A DNA stretch of 64,000 nucleotides from Eubacterium xylanophilum ATCC 35991 (GTDB taxonomy: Bacteria; Bacillota; Clostridia; Lachnospirales; Lachnospiraceae): the NCBI RefSeq assembly GCF_000518685.1, contig NZ_KI912471.1, positions 78,948-142,947 of the forward strand. Direction: 5' to 3'. The notes beneath the pieces are model-generated. The model did no database searches and was not told where the DNA came from. It saw only the letters and a list, made by a program, of their open reading frames with translations. Both the position numbers and the translations under genes were made by a program. This document shows positions 17,045-26,816 of this stretch, piece after piece (the stretch's first letter is position 1; each line of letters starts with the position of its first letter).

Positions 17045-19456
17045 ATGGCAAACACTAAAGATTGTCCAGAAAAGTTACCTATTACTGCTGAGTATCTTGA
17101 GAAGATGAACGCTTACTGGCGTGCAGCAAACTACTTAGCAGCAGCACAGCTCTATATGCTTGATAATCCACTTTTGCGTGAGCCACTCAAGCGTGAGCAT
17201 GTCAAGAAAAAGATTGTTGGACACTGGGGTACAGTTCCTGGTCAGAACTTTGTATATACTCACCTTAACAGAGTAATTAAAAAGTATGACCTTGACATGG
17301 TTTTGATTTCAGGTCCAGGACACGGTGGAAACTTCTTTGTAGCAAACTCATACTTGGAAGGTCACTACAGCGAGATTTATCCAAACGTAAGTGAGGATAT
17401 TGAAGGTATGAAGAGACTTTGCAAGCAGTTCTCATTCCCAGGGGGAATTTCTTCACACGTTGCACCTGAAACACCAGGTTCAATCAACGAGGGTGGAGAG
17501 CTTGGATACTCAATTGCCCATGCATTTGGTTCCGTTTTTGATAACCCAGATCTTATCACTGCAACAATCGTTGGAGATGGTGAGGCTGAGACTGGTCCAC
17601 TTGCTACAGCATGGCACTGTAACAAATTCCTTAATCCTGTAACTGATGGTGCGGTTCTTCCAATCCTTCACTTGAATGGTTACAAGATTAGTAACCCTAC
17701 TATCTTTGCTCGTATTTCTCATGACGAGATCGAGAGTTTCTTCCGCGGATGTGGATGGGAGCCAATCTTCGTTGAGGATGAGATGAGCGACAAGGATTAC
17801 ATCATGAAGATGCACAGCAAGATGGCTGCTGCTCTTGATGAGGCTATTGAAAAGATTAAAGCTATCCAGAAGGATGCACGTGAGAATGGTAAGACAGAGC
17901 GTCCAATGTGGCCTATGATCGTTCTTCGTACACCTAAGGGATGGACAGGTCCTAAGTATGATGATGACGGAAATATGATCGAGAACTCATTCCGTGCTCA
18001 CCAGGTACCTATCACAATGGAGAAGCCTGAGCACCTTAAGCAGCTTCAGGAGTGGCTCTTGAGCTACAAGCCAGAGGAGCTCTTCGATGAGGATGCTAAG
18101 CTTATTCCAGAGCTTAAGGCACTTGCTCCAGAAGGAGATGCTAGAATTAGTGCAAACCCACATGCAAATGGTGGACTTCTCCTCAGAGACCTTAGACTCC
18201 CTGATTTCCGTGAGTATGGTGTGGATGTACCTAAGCCAGGTGCTGTTGAAAAGCAGGATATGATCGAGCTTGGTGCATTCGTTCGTGATATCTTCAAACT
18301 CAATGAAGAGACTAAGAACTTCCGTATCTTCGGACCGGACGAGACAATGTCTAATAGACTTTATCATGCATTCGAGGCTACAAACCGTGACTGGAATGCA
18401 GAGATTATCGATACAGATGATAAGCTTGCTAACGATGGTCGTATCATGGACTCTATGCTTAGTGAGCATATGTGTGAGGGATGGTTGGAAGGATATCTTC
18501 TTACTGGACGTCATGGATTCTTCGCTTCATATGAGGCGTTCATCCGTGTAGTAGACTCAATGGCTGCTCAGCATGCTAAGTGGCTCAAGGTTACTTCAGA
18601 GCTTCCATGGAGACAGAAGATTGCATCACTTAACCTTCTTCTTACATCAAACGTATGGCAACAGGATCACAACGGATTTACACATCAGGATCCAGGATTC
18701 CTTGACCATATCGCTAACAAGAAGGCAGACGTTGTACGTATGTATCTTCCACCAGATGCTAACTGTTTGCTTTCATGCTTCGATCATTGTATCAGAAGTA
18801 AGAACTATGTTAACGTTATCGTTGCTTCAAAGCACCCATCACATCAGTGGTTGACTATGGAGCAGGCTGTTAAGCACTGTACACAGGGTATCGGTATCTG
18901 GCAGTGGGCAAGTAACGACCAGGGTGAAGAGCCAGACGTTGTACTTGCATGTTGTGGTGATACTCCTACTAAGGAGGCACTTGCTGCTGTTACTATCCTT
19001 CGTGATAATATTCCAGAGCTTAAGATCCGTTTCGTAAACGTTGTTGACCTTATGAAACTTGAGTCAAACTCTAAGCATCCACACGGATTGACAGATGCTG
19101 AGTATGATGCTATCTTTACAAAGGATAAGCCAATCATCTTCGCATTCCACGGATATCCAACAATGATTCATGAGTTGACATACTATAGAACTAATAGAAA
19201 CCTTCATGTATTCGGTTACCAGGAAGAGGGAACAATCACAACTCCATTCGACATGAGAGTTCAGAACAAGATTGACCGTTTCAATCTTACTAAGTCAGTT
19301 GTTCAGAATCTTCCACAGCTTGGAAACAAGGCTTCATTCCTCATCCAGAAGATGAATGATACACTTGTGGCTCACAAGCAGTACATCCACGAAGAGGGTA
19401 TCGATTTGCCTGAGGTTCGTAATTGGGAATGGCATTTGCCAGAAGATAATGAGTAA
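17045..19456 (+). CDS. xfp: Xylulose-5-P/fructose-6-P phosphoketolase
   Basis: Thiamine-diphosphate enzyme that splits xylulose 5-phosphate (and often fructose 6-phosphate) with phosphate into acetyl phosphate plus glyceraldehyde 3-phosphate or erythrose 4-phosphate. The 803 residues match the family (about 790-830). Visible signatures: GPGHGGN near residue 95, the ThDP-binding GDGEAETG followed by WHCNKFLNP, and [13 protein letters not shown] near the end. AAGGAG precedes ATG 17045. It has its own promoter and terminator. Codon use resembles the butyrate operon, suggesting high expression. It gives pentoses from xylan a direct route to acetyl phosphate. It lies in the block that separates rng from rplU. 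Confidence 0.96.
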   Translation: MANTKDCPEKLPITAEYLEKMNAYWRAANYLAAAQLYMLDNPLLREPLKREHVKKKIVGHWGTVPGQNFVYTHLNRVIKKYDLDMVLISGPGHGGNFFVANSYLEGHYSEIYPNVSEDIEGMKRLCKQFSFPGGISSHVAPETPGSINEGGELGYSIAHAFGSVFDNPDLITATIVGDGEAETGPLATAWHCNKFLNPVTDGAVLPILHLNGYKISNPTIFARISHDEIESFFRGCGWEPIFVEDEMSDKDYIMKMHSKMAAALDEAIEKIKAIQKDARENGKTERPMWPMIVLRTPKGWTGPKYDDDGNMIENSFRAHQVPITMEKPEHLKQLQEWLLSYKPEELFDEDAKLIPELKALAPEGDARISANPHANGGLLLRDLRLPDFREYGVDVPKPGAVEKQDMIELGAFVRDIFKLNEETKNFRIFGPDETMSNRLYHAFEATNRDWNAEIIDTDDKLANDGRIMDSMLSEHMCEGWLEGYLLTGRHGFFASYEAFIRVVDSMAAQHAKWLKVTSELPWRQKIASLNLLLTSNVWQQDHNGFTHQDPGFLDHIANKKADVVRMYLPPDANCLLSCFDHCIRSKNYVNVIVASKHPSHQWLTMEQAVKHCTQGIGIWQWASNDQGEEPDVVLACCGDTPTKEALAAVTILRDNIPELKIRFVNVVDLMKLESNSKHPHGLTDAEYDAIFTKDKPIIFAFHGYPTMIHELTYYRTNRNLHVFGYQEEGTITTPFDMRVQNKIDRFNLTKSVVQNLPQLGNKASFLIQKMNDTLVAHKQYIHEEGIDLPEVRNWEWHLPEDNE

Positions 19457-19501
19457 TATCTAGGATATTATTGTCATAGTAGCTTAGAAAAATATGCAAG
19501 A

Positions 19502-19536
19502 AGTCTCTATTGCTTTAATGCGATAGGGACTTTTTG
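19502..19536 (+). terminator. Terminator of xfp
   Basis: AGTCTCTATTGC (19502-19513) pairs with GCGATAGGGACT (19520-19531), two G-U pairs, loop TTTAAT, then TTTTT. Confidence 0.85.
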
Positions 19537-19559
19537 CAGTTAAGCAGATTACCATCAAT

Positions 19560-19587
19560 TTGACATAAATCCATATTATGATATAAT
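19560..19587 (+). promoter_or_regulatory. Promoter of the GH10 xylanase
   Basis: TTGACA (19560-19565), 16-base spacer, TATAAT (19582-19587), followed by a leader of about 50 bases. Because the -10 overlaps upstream in-frame start codons, it fixes the translation start at 19646. Confidence 0.75.
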
Positions 19588-19645
19588 GGTAAGAGTTGAA
19601 AAGTGTTGCTTTAGGCGACCATATATTCTAGGAGGTATTTTTCTA

Positions 19646-21118
19646 ATGAAAAACAAGTTTTACAAGTTTACTGCCATTGCATTGGCGGCTACAATTGCTT
19701 TGACATCAGCTGCAAGTGGTGATGTAGCAGTAGCAAAGAAGAAAAAGAAGAAAGCACCAAAGCTCAACAAGAAATCTGTTTCTCTATTGATTGGTGGTAA
19801 GACTACACTAAAGGTAAAGAATGTAACTAAAAAGCAGAAGAAGAAAATTAAGTGGACAAGCAAGAAAAAATCAGTAGCTACAGTTAAGAAGGGTGTAGTT
19901 AAGGCTAAGAAGCAGGGGTCTGCTAAGATAATTGCAAAAGTTGGAAAGAAGAAACTCACATGTAAGGTAACTGTTCTTGGACCTGTTACAAGCATGAAGG
20001 AGAAGTTTGCACCATTGTTCACCAACTTTGGTACATGTATCAACTACAACAGTTGGAGCGCAGGAAAGCAATTACAAACTAAGTCAACAATGGCTTTTGT
20101 CAACAAGCACTTTAACAGTGTTACAATGGAAAATGAGATGAAGCCTGATGCAATTCTCGGTTCATCAATCACATCTATTTCAGTTGCAGAAGCTAAGAAA
20201 CTTGGATATGTTGTTCCTAGCGGATACAAGGAAACCAAAGTTCCAAAGCTCAACTTTGATACAGTTGATAAAGTTCTTGAGATATGTAAGAATAATAACT
20301 TGAGACTTCGTGCACATACTTTGGTATGGCATTCACAGACTCCTTCATGGTTCTTGTCAGCAAATTATGAAAACAAGAAAGCTGCAAGCAAGTCAGTTAT
20401 GAATGCTCGTATGGAGCTCTATATCAAGTCATACATGAAGCATGTAATGGACAAAGAAATTGCATTGAATGGATCTGCAGGTTCAATCGTATATGCATGG
20501 GACGTTGTAAATGAGTATCTTCACAGCGTAAACTTTGGGAACAACTTTACATGGGGTAGTGTATATGGTACTGAGATTACAACCAAATGTGAGTATGTTA
20601 AGAGAGCATTCCAGTTCGCCTACGAGGAACTTCAGGCATACAAAGCTACAGATAAGGTAACTCTTTTCTACAATGACTTTAATGAGTATGATGTGGCTGA
20701 TAAAATCGTCGATCTCATCAACTATGTAAATAAGGGCGAGAAGAATAAGATTTGTGGTGGAATTGGTATGCAGAGTCATGTGGATGTAACTTATCCTGGT
20801 GTTTCTAAGTATGCTGAAGCGCTTAAAAAGTTTATTGCCACAGGACTTGAAGTTCAAATCACTGAGCTTGATATCACAACTACATTCAATGACAATACAC
20901 GCACTGATAAAGATCAGACAAAGTATGCATTAGAGCTTATGAAAGCAATTGCAAATGTTCAGAAGACTCGCGATGTGACAAAGACAAAGGGAATTACAGG
21001 AATCACTATGTGGGGACTTTATGACAAGATTTCATGGAGAGCAAGTGACAAACCACTTTTCTTCAAGTCATTGAAGATGCCTAAGAATTCATATTATTCA
21101 CTTATGAAGGCATTTTAA
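19646..21118 (+). CDS. Secreted GH10 endo-1,4-beta-xylanase with Big_2-like domain
   Basis: Cleaves the xylan backbone outside the cell. ATG 19646 follows AGGAGG (19630-19635) and gives 490 residues. Layout: signal peptide 1-28; very lysine-rich linker; bacterial Ig-like group 2 domain at about 38-108 (SLLIGGKTTLKV, VATVKKGVVKAKKQGSAKI); GH10 catalytic barrel at about 115-490 with MENEMKP, HTLVWHSQTP, the acid/base Glu290 in DVVNE, the nucleophile Glu407 in ITELD, and GITMWGLYD. The N-terminal Ig-like domain and basic linker probably hold the enzyme near the wall or polymer. No dockerin or sortase signal. Confidence 0.93.
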   Translation: MKNKFYKFTAIALAATIALTSAASGDVAVAKKKKKKAPKLNKKSVSLLIGGKTTLKVKNVTKKQKKKIKWTSKKKSVATVKKGVVKAKKQGSAKIIAKVGKKKLTCKVTVLGPVTSMKEKFAPLFTNFGTCINYNSWSAGKQLQTKSTMAFVNKHFNSVTMENEMKPDAILGSSITSISVAEAKKLGYVVPSGYKETKVPKLNFDTVDKVLEICKNNNLRLRAHTLVWHSQTPSWFLSANYENKKAASKSVMNARMELYIKSYMKHVMDKEIALNGSAGSIVYAWDVVNEYLHSVNFGNNFTWGSVYGTEITTKCEYVKRAFQFAYEELQAYKATDKVTLFYNDFNEYDVADKIVDLINYVNKGEKNKICGGIGMQSHVDVTYPGVSKYAEALKKFIATGLEVQITELDITTTFNDNTRTDKDQTKYALELMKAIANVQKTRDVTKTKGITGITMWGLYDKISWRASDKPLFFKSLKMPKNSYYSLMKAF

Positions 21119-21155
21119 TGGTATAATATAGTAAAAAATGTTTCAAAATCTAACA

Positions 21156-21193
21156 AACAAAAGCACCGCATAAAGCCGTGCTTTTGTTGTTTT
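21156..21193 (+). terminator. Terminator of the xylanase gene
   Basis: AACAAAAGCAC (21156-21166) pairs with GTGCTTTTGTT (21178-21188), followed by GTTTTGGGACTTTTT. Possible -10 TATAAT at 21122-21127 lies upstream, so the hairpin could also sit in the leader of the ABC operon. Confidence 0.7.
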
Positions 21194-21216
21194 GGGACTT
21201 TTTAAAGGAGATACAT

Positions 21217-22467
21217 ATGAAACTGAGAAATATTATACAATTCGCTTATGAAGAAATGGTAAAAAACCTTAAGATGTGGTTTCTTTTTTTTGTAGCGGGA
21301 ATTATAGTATTCATAATAACTGCAATATCATTATTCCTGTTATCATATTCTGATACAAATAATAAAGAATTTAAAGATGTATTGAGATACGACATAGAGC
21401 GATATGGTATTATTTCTGCAATGATAGGATCGGAGGAAGAAATCGATTTTGATAAATACGATATTGCAATGAAGAAAATTAAAAAGAAGTTTTCAAATAA
21501 GCTTGAATTTTATGACTTAATAGATGAATCATCATATATTAATGGAGGTATGTTTCCCACCAGCGACTTAGCAAAGTATAGCAAGTCCAATCAAGCTTTA
21601 AGTGAGTCATACAGTAGGGGATTTCATGCTATCCCGGCAAATTTTTTGGATCAATATAATATAAAATGCAAACTGACAGATGTAAAGAATGATAAGCTTG
21701 ATGGAGAGATTTACTTGGGTTATGATTGGGGAGAAGCTCTTCTTGGGAAAACCATCAAATTGGGAAATCAAAAGTATTTGGTTCGCGGTATAACTGAAAA
21801 GGGCACCAAAATCATAAGCTGTAATGTGTGGAATGGTGATAGTGGTCAATTGGGAAGTACTGTGAAAATTGATAATTGGATTATGATTGTTCCTAAAGAT
21901 GATTACGAGGGTGATTTGTGTTATAGGATAAAGGATGGTTTTGATCCGAAAACAACAAAGGATGAATTGGCAAATGCTATAAAGAATGAAGACATATCAT
22001 CGGGGGTAATGAGCCTAGATGATGCTCTAAGGGAGATAGATAATGATTATAATAAAATCATAGATTCTCTCTTAGTATTTGCCATAACACTGCTGGCATC
22101 AGTTATTATTATCTATTTTGTACAACAATACATGTATATAATTGATAATAAACAAACATATGGGATTTATTATGTATCTGGTGCCACTTTAAGAGACTTT
22201 ATTTATATCCAATTAACCAAAACTCTGATGCAGTTTACTTGTTCAATGGTTGTTGCAATTACACTTTTATGCACTATAGTATATAGTTTTGATATGGAAT
22301 TACAATTGCATGGGAATAAAATTCCGGATATGACTTTTTGGATATTACATACAAGAGTTATACCTCTGTCAGTCTTGATAGATATTATAATATCTATCAT
22401 TGCATCAGTTGTGCCAATATGCATATTATCTAAGAAAATGCCATATGAGATGATGAAGGAGGCTTGA
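21217..22467 (+). CDS. ABC transporter permease, FtsX/MacB-like (1)
   Basis: A 416-residue membrane protein with one N-terminal membrane helix (about 22-45), a large extracytoplasmic domain of about 230 residues, and three C-terminal helices (from about 285), the FtsX/MacB arrangement. I start at ATG 21217 after AAGGAG; the upstream in-frame codons lie in the xylanase terminator. With the next two genes it forms a permease-permease-ATPase operon. Such mechanotransmission-type ABC systems export peptides or lipoproteins, resist antimicrobial peptides or control wall hydrolases; no substrate can be assigned here. Confidence 0.85.
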   Translation: MKLRNIIQFAYEEMVKNLKMWFLFFVAGIIVFIITAISLFLLSYSDTNNKEFKDVLRYDIERYGIISAMIGSEEEIDFDKYDIAMKKIKKKFSNKLEFYDLIDESSYINGGMFPTSDLAKYSKSNQALSESYSRGFHAIPANFLDQYNIKCKLTDVKNDKLDGEIYLGYDWGEALLGKTIKLGNQKYLVRGITEKGTKIISCNVWNGDSGQLGSTVKIDNWIMIVPKDDYEGDLCYRIKDGFDPKTTKDELANAIKNEDISSGVMSLDDALREIDNDYNKIIDSLLVFAITLLASVIIIYFVQQYMYIIDNKQTYGIYYVSGATLRDFIYIQLTKTLMQFTCSMVVAITLLCTIVYSFDMELQLHGNKIPDMTFWILHTRVIPLSVLIDIIISIIASVVPICILSKKMPYEMMKEA

Positions 22468-22475
22468 AATATAAG

Positions 22476-23633
22476 ATGAAATTAACAAGTGTTTTTCATG
22501 ACAATTTAATATACTTGATTGTGCTTTTAAGCGGTCTCGTATTATCTTTCTTCGCAATTGGAATGCTTTTAAATAGTGTTTTGAGCAGCGATGAAAAGGT
22601 TTCTAAGAGATACGATAATGAGATATATTTTAAAACTGTCTACTACGATACAGAAACAAGTGATGAAATTACTGAAAAAATGATTAAAAAAAGATATAAA
22701 GAACTTTTAAAGGTTACTCCTTCAAAAAGGGAAATGTCTGCCATGTTTGAAAAGCTTGCAAATTATAAAAATGCCAATATAAGCACTCAGGTCAACATGA
22801 TGACAGGAAGCGGTAAGAAAAAAAGGAAAGTTAAAGTATACTTATCTAGCAATAATCCGCTTATTGAAGAGATATCTGAAACATATGTTGATATGACTAA
22901 AAATCAGACGGCTTATGCTTTGATTGGCAAGGAGAATTTGACATATGTGCTTGATGGTAAAATCAATTTGGATGGCACAGATGTAGTGGTTGCGGGTGTA
23001 TTGAGGAATACTACTCTAAAAAATGATAACAGGGTTGTATTGGTAAATCCGTTTTCAAATGAGTATTTAAAAAGAGAATTAGTAAATCTTTTTTGTAATA
23101 TAGAAGATCAAAAAACTTTGGTTGTAGGTTCAGATAAGGAAATAGGAGAGGATGCCGTCAATTCTGTAAAGACGATTATTGATAGTACCAAGAGAGAGTT
23201 TGAACTTTCGGATTCAGCGCCGGACTATGATGGACTTAGCGAATCCGACAGAGTGATTGATTTTCTGAAAGATAAAATCATGTTAATAATTGCCGTGTTT
23301 ACATTTATCAATCTTTTGGCAGTCAACTCTATGTGGATTAAGAGAAGGAAATCTGAGATGGCTATCAAGAAGACATACGGTTATTCTGATATGCAGGTGC
23401 TAGCAGAATATTTTAAAGAATATTTCATAGCTATGCTTATGGGAATTGGTATATGCTCTTTGATATTTGGATTTTATGTTGGCATTAACTGGGAGAAAAT
23501 CAGAATGGAATATGTAAGAGATACAAGTTTATGGGTGATTTTTGCAGTTTTTGTCATGCTGTTTTTTAACTATCTGGTGAGCTATAAGTATGTTAGCAGT
23601 GAAAAACTTGCCAGTGGAATTAAGGAGAGATAA
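22476..23633 (+). CDS. ABC transporter permease, FtsX-like (2)
   Basis: About 385 residues with the same plan as its neighbour: N-terminal helix (LIYLIVLLSGLVLSFFAIG), extracytoplasmic domain, then three helices in the last 130 residues with the FtsX-type segment MAIKKTYGYSDMQVLAEYF. The start is uncertain. TTG 22464 overlaps the previous stop but sits one base from AAGGAGG (22456-22462); ATG 22476 is 13 bases away and is my choice. The two permeases differ enough to form a heterodimer rather than being a recent duplication. Confidence 0.83.
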   Translation: MKLTSVFHDNLIYLIVLLSGLVLSFFAIGMLLNSVLSSDEKVSKRYDNEIYFKTVYYDTETSDEITEKMIKKRYKELLKVTPSKREMSAMFEKLANYKNANISTQVNMMTGSGKKKRKVKVYLSSNNPLIEEISETYVDMTKNQTAYALIGKENLTYVLDGKINLDGTDVVVAGVLRNTTLKNDNRVVLVNPFSNEYLKRELVNLFCNIEDQKTLVVGSDKEIGEDAVNSVKTIIDSTKREFELSDSAPDYDGLSESDRVIDFLKDKIMLIIAVFTFINLLAVNSMWIKRRKSEMAIKKTYGYSDMQVLAEYFKEYFIAMLMGIGICSLIFGFYVGINWEKIRMEYVRDTSLWVIFAVFVMLFFNYLVSYKYVSSEKLASGIKER

Positions 23634-23636
23634 AAT

Positions 23637-24320
23637 TTGGGTAAGATTATTGAAATTAAAAATCTAAAAAAATATTATGGAAAAAATGACTATCAATGTA
23701 AAGCATTAGACGGAGTGGATTTTGAAGTCTTTGAGGAAGAAATAATCTCTATAATGGGAAGTTCCGGCTCAGGTAAGAGTACACTTCTGAATATAATTGG
23801 CGCCATGGATACTTTGACAGATGGCGAGTACAGTTTTTGGGGGGATAAGGAGTATCATATTGAAAAATTAAAATCAAAGCAATTGCACGAATTTAGAAGA
23901 GATAATATATCATTTATCTTTCAACAATTTGCGCTTATGAAACGATATACAGTTTATGAGAATGTGGTCATGCCGCTAAACATATTGGGATTATCAGGAA
24001 GGAAGAAGCGTGAAATTGTTTTCGATGCATTAAAAAGTGTAGGGATTGAAGATCTTGCCAAAAAGAAAGTGACAAAGCTCTCTGGAGGCCAGCAACAGAG
24101 ATGTGCGATTGCAAGGGCGTTGGTAAAAAACTCTAAGTTGATACTTGCAGACGAGCCCACAGGAGCTCTGGATAAGAAGAATGGCAAAGAGGTCATGGAA
24201 ATTCTCAGTAACTTAAGAAAGAAAGGTAAAACTATTATCCTGGTAACTCATGACAACGAAATTGCGAGATATGGAGATAGGATTGTTCGTATAGAAGACG
24301 GAAAGATAGTTAATGGGTAA
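23637..24320 (+). CDS. ABC transporter ATPase (MacB/LolD type)
   Basis: A 227-residue nucleotide-binding subunit energising the two permeases before it. Walker A is GSSGSGKST (41-49), signature LSGGQQQR, Walker B LILADEPTGALD with the ALD D-loop, and the switch histidine in VTHD. The start is TTG 23637, supported by AAGGAGAG seven bases upstream. Last gene of the inserted block; the rplU promoter follows. Confidence 0.93.
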   Translation: MGKIIEIKNLKKYYGKNDYQCKALDGVDFEVFEEEIISIMGSSGSGKSTLLNIIGAMDTLTDGEYSFWGDKEYHIEKLKSKQLHEFRRDNISFIFQQFALMKRYTVYENVVMPLNILGLSGRKKREIVFDALKSVGIEDLAKKKVTKLSGGQQQRCAIARALVKNSKLILADEPTGALDKKNGKEVMEILSNLRKKGKTIILVTHDNEIARYGDRIVRIEDGKIVNG

Positions 24321-24378
24321 AATAATTTCTATATAAAGATTTACTTTGTTAAAATATTAAATTTTTTTCCCAAACCCC

Positions 24379-24500
24379 TTGACATTAGTACTAATCATAT
24401 GTTATGGTATATGGGTATGCCGCACAACGAGGTTTAGTTCTCTATGCATTTTTGTTTGGAGGCACCGTAGTTGGCGAGTAAATTTATTAGGAGGTGCTAT
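24379..24500 (+). promoter_or_regulatory. Promoter and candidate L21 leader RNA
   Basis: TTGACA (24379-24384) with TATGGT (24403-24408) after 18 bases. The leader contains ATGCCGCACAACGAGG (starting 24418) and GGCACCGTAGTTGGCGAG (from about 24461), which can pair through TGCC/GGCA and CAAC/GTTG. This agrees with my memory of the structured leader before rplU in many Firmicutes, thought to mediate autoregulation by L21. Family assignment from memory only. Confidence 0.55.
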
Positions 24501-24809
24501 ATGTACGCAATTATAGCAACCGGTGGTAAACAATATAAAGTAGAGGAAGGCGACGTTATCAGAGTTGAGAAACTTGGCGTTGAAGCTGGAAAGACTGTTA
24601 CTTTCGATCAGGTTCTTGTTGTAAGTGACAAAGAGACAAAGGTTGGTACTCCAACTGTTTCCGGTGCTTCAGTTACAGCATCTGTTGTAGCAGAAGGCAA
24701 GGAAAAGAAGGTTATTGTTTACAGATATAAGAGAAAGACCGGATACCATAAGAAGAATGGTCATAGACAGCCATTCACTCAGGTAAAGATTGAAAAGATC
24801 AACGCTTAA
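24501..24809 (+). CDS. rplU: 50S ribosomal protein L21
   Basis: Binds 23S rRNA in the large subunit. The 102 residues begin [18 protein letters not shown], the L21 signature, and end with [10 protein letters not shown]-like basic sequence ([15 protein letters not shown]). Start ATG 24501 follows AGGAGGTG; an in-frame TTG at 24471 is inside the leader. First gene of rplU-prp-rpmA. Confidence 0.97.
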   Translation: MYAIIATGGKQYKVEEGDVIRVEKLGVEAGKTVTFDQVLVVSDKETKVGTPTVSGASVTASVVAEGKEKKVIVYRYKRKTGYHKKNGHRQPFTQVKIEKINA

Positions 24810-24814
24810 TATTT

Positions 24815-25135
24815 ATGATTAAGGTGATGATCAAGAGGTCTGATAGCGGAAGACCGTATGGTTTTCGTATATCTGGACATGCCGGATATTCAGAATCCGG
24901 AACCGATATTGTCTGTGCAGGAGTTTCTGCTCTATCAATTAATACCATTAATTCGATAGAAAATTTAACAGAGACACGATTTACCGTAGATCAGTCTGAT
25001 AAGGACAATGGTATATTGGAATTAACCTGCAAAGAACCAGTAGATGACAAAGCTATACTTTTGCTAGAGTCTCTAGATCTTGGAATCAGGGAGATCGAGA
25101 AAACGTATAGTGAGTATGTTACTTATTTACAGTAA
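24815..25135 (+). CDS. prp: Ribosomal-processing cysteine protease Prp
   Basis: Removes the N-terminal extension of ribosomal protein L27 in Firmicutes. The 106-residue protein carries the catalytic pair His22 (GHAGY) and Cys34 (DIVCAGVSAL), at the same positions described for Staphylococcus aureus Prp. It lies between rplU and rpmA as usual, five bases after rplU. The adjacent L27 has the matching cleavage motif, so the pair is complete. Confidence 0.94.
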   Translation: MIKVMIKRSDSGRPYGFRISGHAGYSESGTDIVCAGVSALSINTINSIENLTETRFTVDQSDKDNGILELTCKEPVDDKAILLLESLDLGIREIEKTYSEYVTYLQ

Positions 25136-25158
25136 ACTATGGTTAGGAGGGAAAAGTC

Positions 25159-25443
25159 ATGATGCAAATGAACCTTCAATTGTTCGCTCATAAGAAAGGA
25201 ATGGGTTCTACAAAGAACGGTAGAGATTCCGAGTCAAAGCGCCTTGGTGCTAAGAAAGCAGACGGACAGTTCGTTTTAGCTGGTAATATTCTCTACAGAC
25301 AGCGTGGTACTAAGATTCATCCTGGTAACAACGTTGGAAAAGGTGGAGATGATACATTATTTGCTTTAACTGATGGTATTCTTCGTTTCGAGAGAAAGGG
25401 AAAAGACAAGAAGCAGGCAAGTGTATATCCAGTTGCAGAATAA
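25159..25443 (+). CDS. rpmA: 50S ribosomal protein L27 with cleavable N-terminus
   Basis: L27 reaches the peptidyl-transferase centre with its N-terminus. This 94-residue form begins [10 protein letters not shown] before [16 protein letters not shown] matches the Prp cleavage consensus, so mature L27 should start at His11. AGGAGGG (25145-25151) precedes ATG 25159. A strong terminator follows. Confidence 0.97.
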   Translation: MMQMNLQLFAHKKGMGSTKNGRDSESKRLGAKKADGQFVLAGNILYRQRGTKIHPGNNVGKGGDDTLFALTDGILRFERKGKDKKQASVYPVAE

Positions 25444-25458
25444 TATTTGTTAACGTTT

Positions 25459-25490
25459 GGCTGTCATAGTAATATGGCAGCCATTTTTTT
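25459..25490 (+). terminator. Terminator after rpmA
   Basis: GGCTGTCATA (25459-25468), loop GTAA, TATGGCAGCC (25473-25482), one G-U pair, then ATTTTTTT. Confidence 0.88.
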
Positions 25491-25491
25491 G

Positions 25492-25502
25492 AAACGCATA
25501 TT
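25492..25502 (+). repeat. Possible remnant of the dispersed repeat
   Basis: AAACGCATATT equals the first 11 bases of the 43-bp repeat unit, and it begins two bases after a terminator U-run, the same setting as the full copies. The sequence then diverges (AGTAAGAG) into the obgE ribosome site. Confidence 0.45.
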
Positions 25503-25517
25503 AGTAAGAGGTATGTT

Positions 25518-26804
25518 ATGTTTGCAGATCAAGCTAAGATATATATTCGTTCCGGTAAAGGCGGAGATGGTCATGTGAGTTTTAGACGAGAACTCTATGT
25601 GCCCGCTGGAGGTCCGGACGGTGGTGATGGTGGTCGCGGAGGAGATTTGATATTTGAAGTCGATCCGGGACTCAATACATTGAATGAATTTAGACATATT
25701 AGAAAATATTGCGCAGGTGATGGCGAGCCCGGCGGAAGAAAGAGATGCCATGGAAAAGATGGAGAAGATCTCGTGGTAAAAGTTCCCGCTGGAACAATTA
25801 TCAAAGAAGCCAATACGGGCAAGGTAATCACAGATATGTCTTATGAAAATAAGAGAGAAGTTCTATTAAAAGGTGGTCGCGGCGGAAAGGGCAACCAACA
25901 TTATGCCACACCGACTATGCAGGCTCCTAAGTATGCACAGCCTGGAAAACCTGGAATAGAACTTGATGTAATTCTTGAGCTCAAGACTATTGCTGATGTG
26001 GGACTCGTAGGATTTCCTAACGTGGGAAAATCAACATTTTTGTCCAGAGTAACTAATGCAAAACCTAAGATAGCCAATTATCATTTTACAACACTAAATC
26101 CTAATCTGGGTGTTGTAGACCTTGAGGGGACAGATGGTTTTGTAATTGCGGATATTCCGGGACTTATCGAGGGCGCATCTGATGGTGTTGGTTTGGGACA
26201 TCAATTCCTTAAGCATATTGAGCGTACGAGAGTAATGATTCATATGATTGATGCCGCATCTGTTGAGGGAAGAGATCCTATCAATGATATAAAAGTAATC
26301 AACGATGAATTGAGAGCATATAATGAGGAGATTGCCAATAGACCGCAGGTTATTGCGGCCAATAAGATTGATTGTTTCTATGGTGATGACGAGGAAACAG
26401 TATTGTCTATGCTCAGAGACGAGTTTGAGCCACAGGGAATCAAGGTATTTCCGATTTCTGCTGTTACCGGACAGGGTGTCAAGGAGCTTCTCTATTATGT
26501 GAAGGAGATGCTTGATAAGGTTGAAAAACCAAATGTGGTATTTGAAAAAGAGTTTGAAATCCAAGAAGAAGATATAAGCAATGAGCCGATTAGCGTTGTT
26601 CGTGAAGATGACGGAACATTTTCAATCGAGGGACCTAGAGTTGAGAGAATGCTCGGTTATACCAACTTGGATTCTGAGCGTGGATTTGAGTTCTTCCAGA
26701 AGTTTATGAAGGAAAATGGCATCATAGAGGAACTTGAAAAACTTGGAATAGAAGACGAGGATACCGTAAATGTATGCGGATGGTCCTTCGAGTATTATAA
26801 ATAA
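25518..26804 (+). CDS. obgE: GTPase Obg
   Basis: Essential GTPase of 50S assembly and stress signalling. The 428 residues show the glycine-rich Obg fold at 1-158 (GKGGDGHVSFRRE, GGPDGGDGGRGGD), the G domain with P-loop GFPNVGKST at about 165-173, switch DIPGLIEGA, NKID, and a C-terminal OCT domain from about 345 to the end (the VERMLGYTNLD region). ATG 25518 follows AAGAGGT. Upstream is a terminator, so it needs its own promoter or read-through. Confidence 0.97.
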   Translation: MFADQAKIYIRSGKGGDGHVSFRRELYVPAGGPDGGDGGRGGDLIFEVDPGLNTLNEFRHIRKYCAGDGEPGGRKRCHGKDGEDLVVKVPAGTIIKEANTGKVITDMSYENKREVLLKGGRGGKGNQHYATPTMQAPKYAQPGKPGIELDVILELKTIADVGLVGFPNVGKSTFLSRVTNAKPKIANYHFTTLNPNLGVVDLEGTDGFVIADIPGLIEGASDGVGLGHQFLKHIERTRVMIHMIDAASVEGRDPINDIKVINDELRAYNEEIANRPQVIAANKIDCFYGDDEETVLSMLRDEFEPQGIKVFPISAVTGQGVKELLYYVKEMLDKVEKPNVVFEKEFEIQEEDISNEPISVVREDDGTFSIEGPRVERMLGYTNLDSERGFEFFQKFMKENGIIEELEKLGIEDEDTVNVCGWSFEYYK

Positions 26805-26816
26805 TGAGGTATTGAG

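Noticed and set aside
19586-19645. Xylanase starting upstream at 19586
   Set aside because: The -10 element (19582-19587) overlaps that codon, and a signal peptide begins at ATG 19646.
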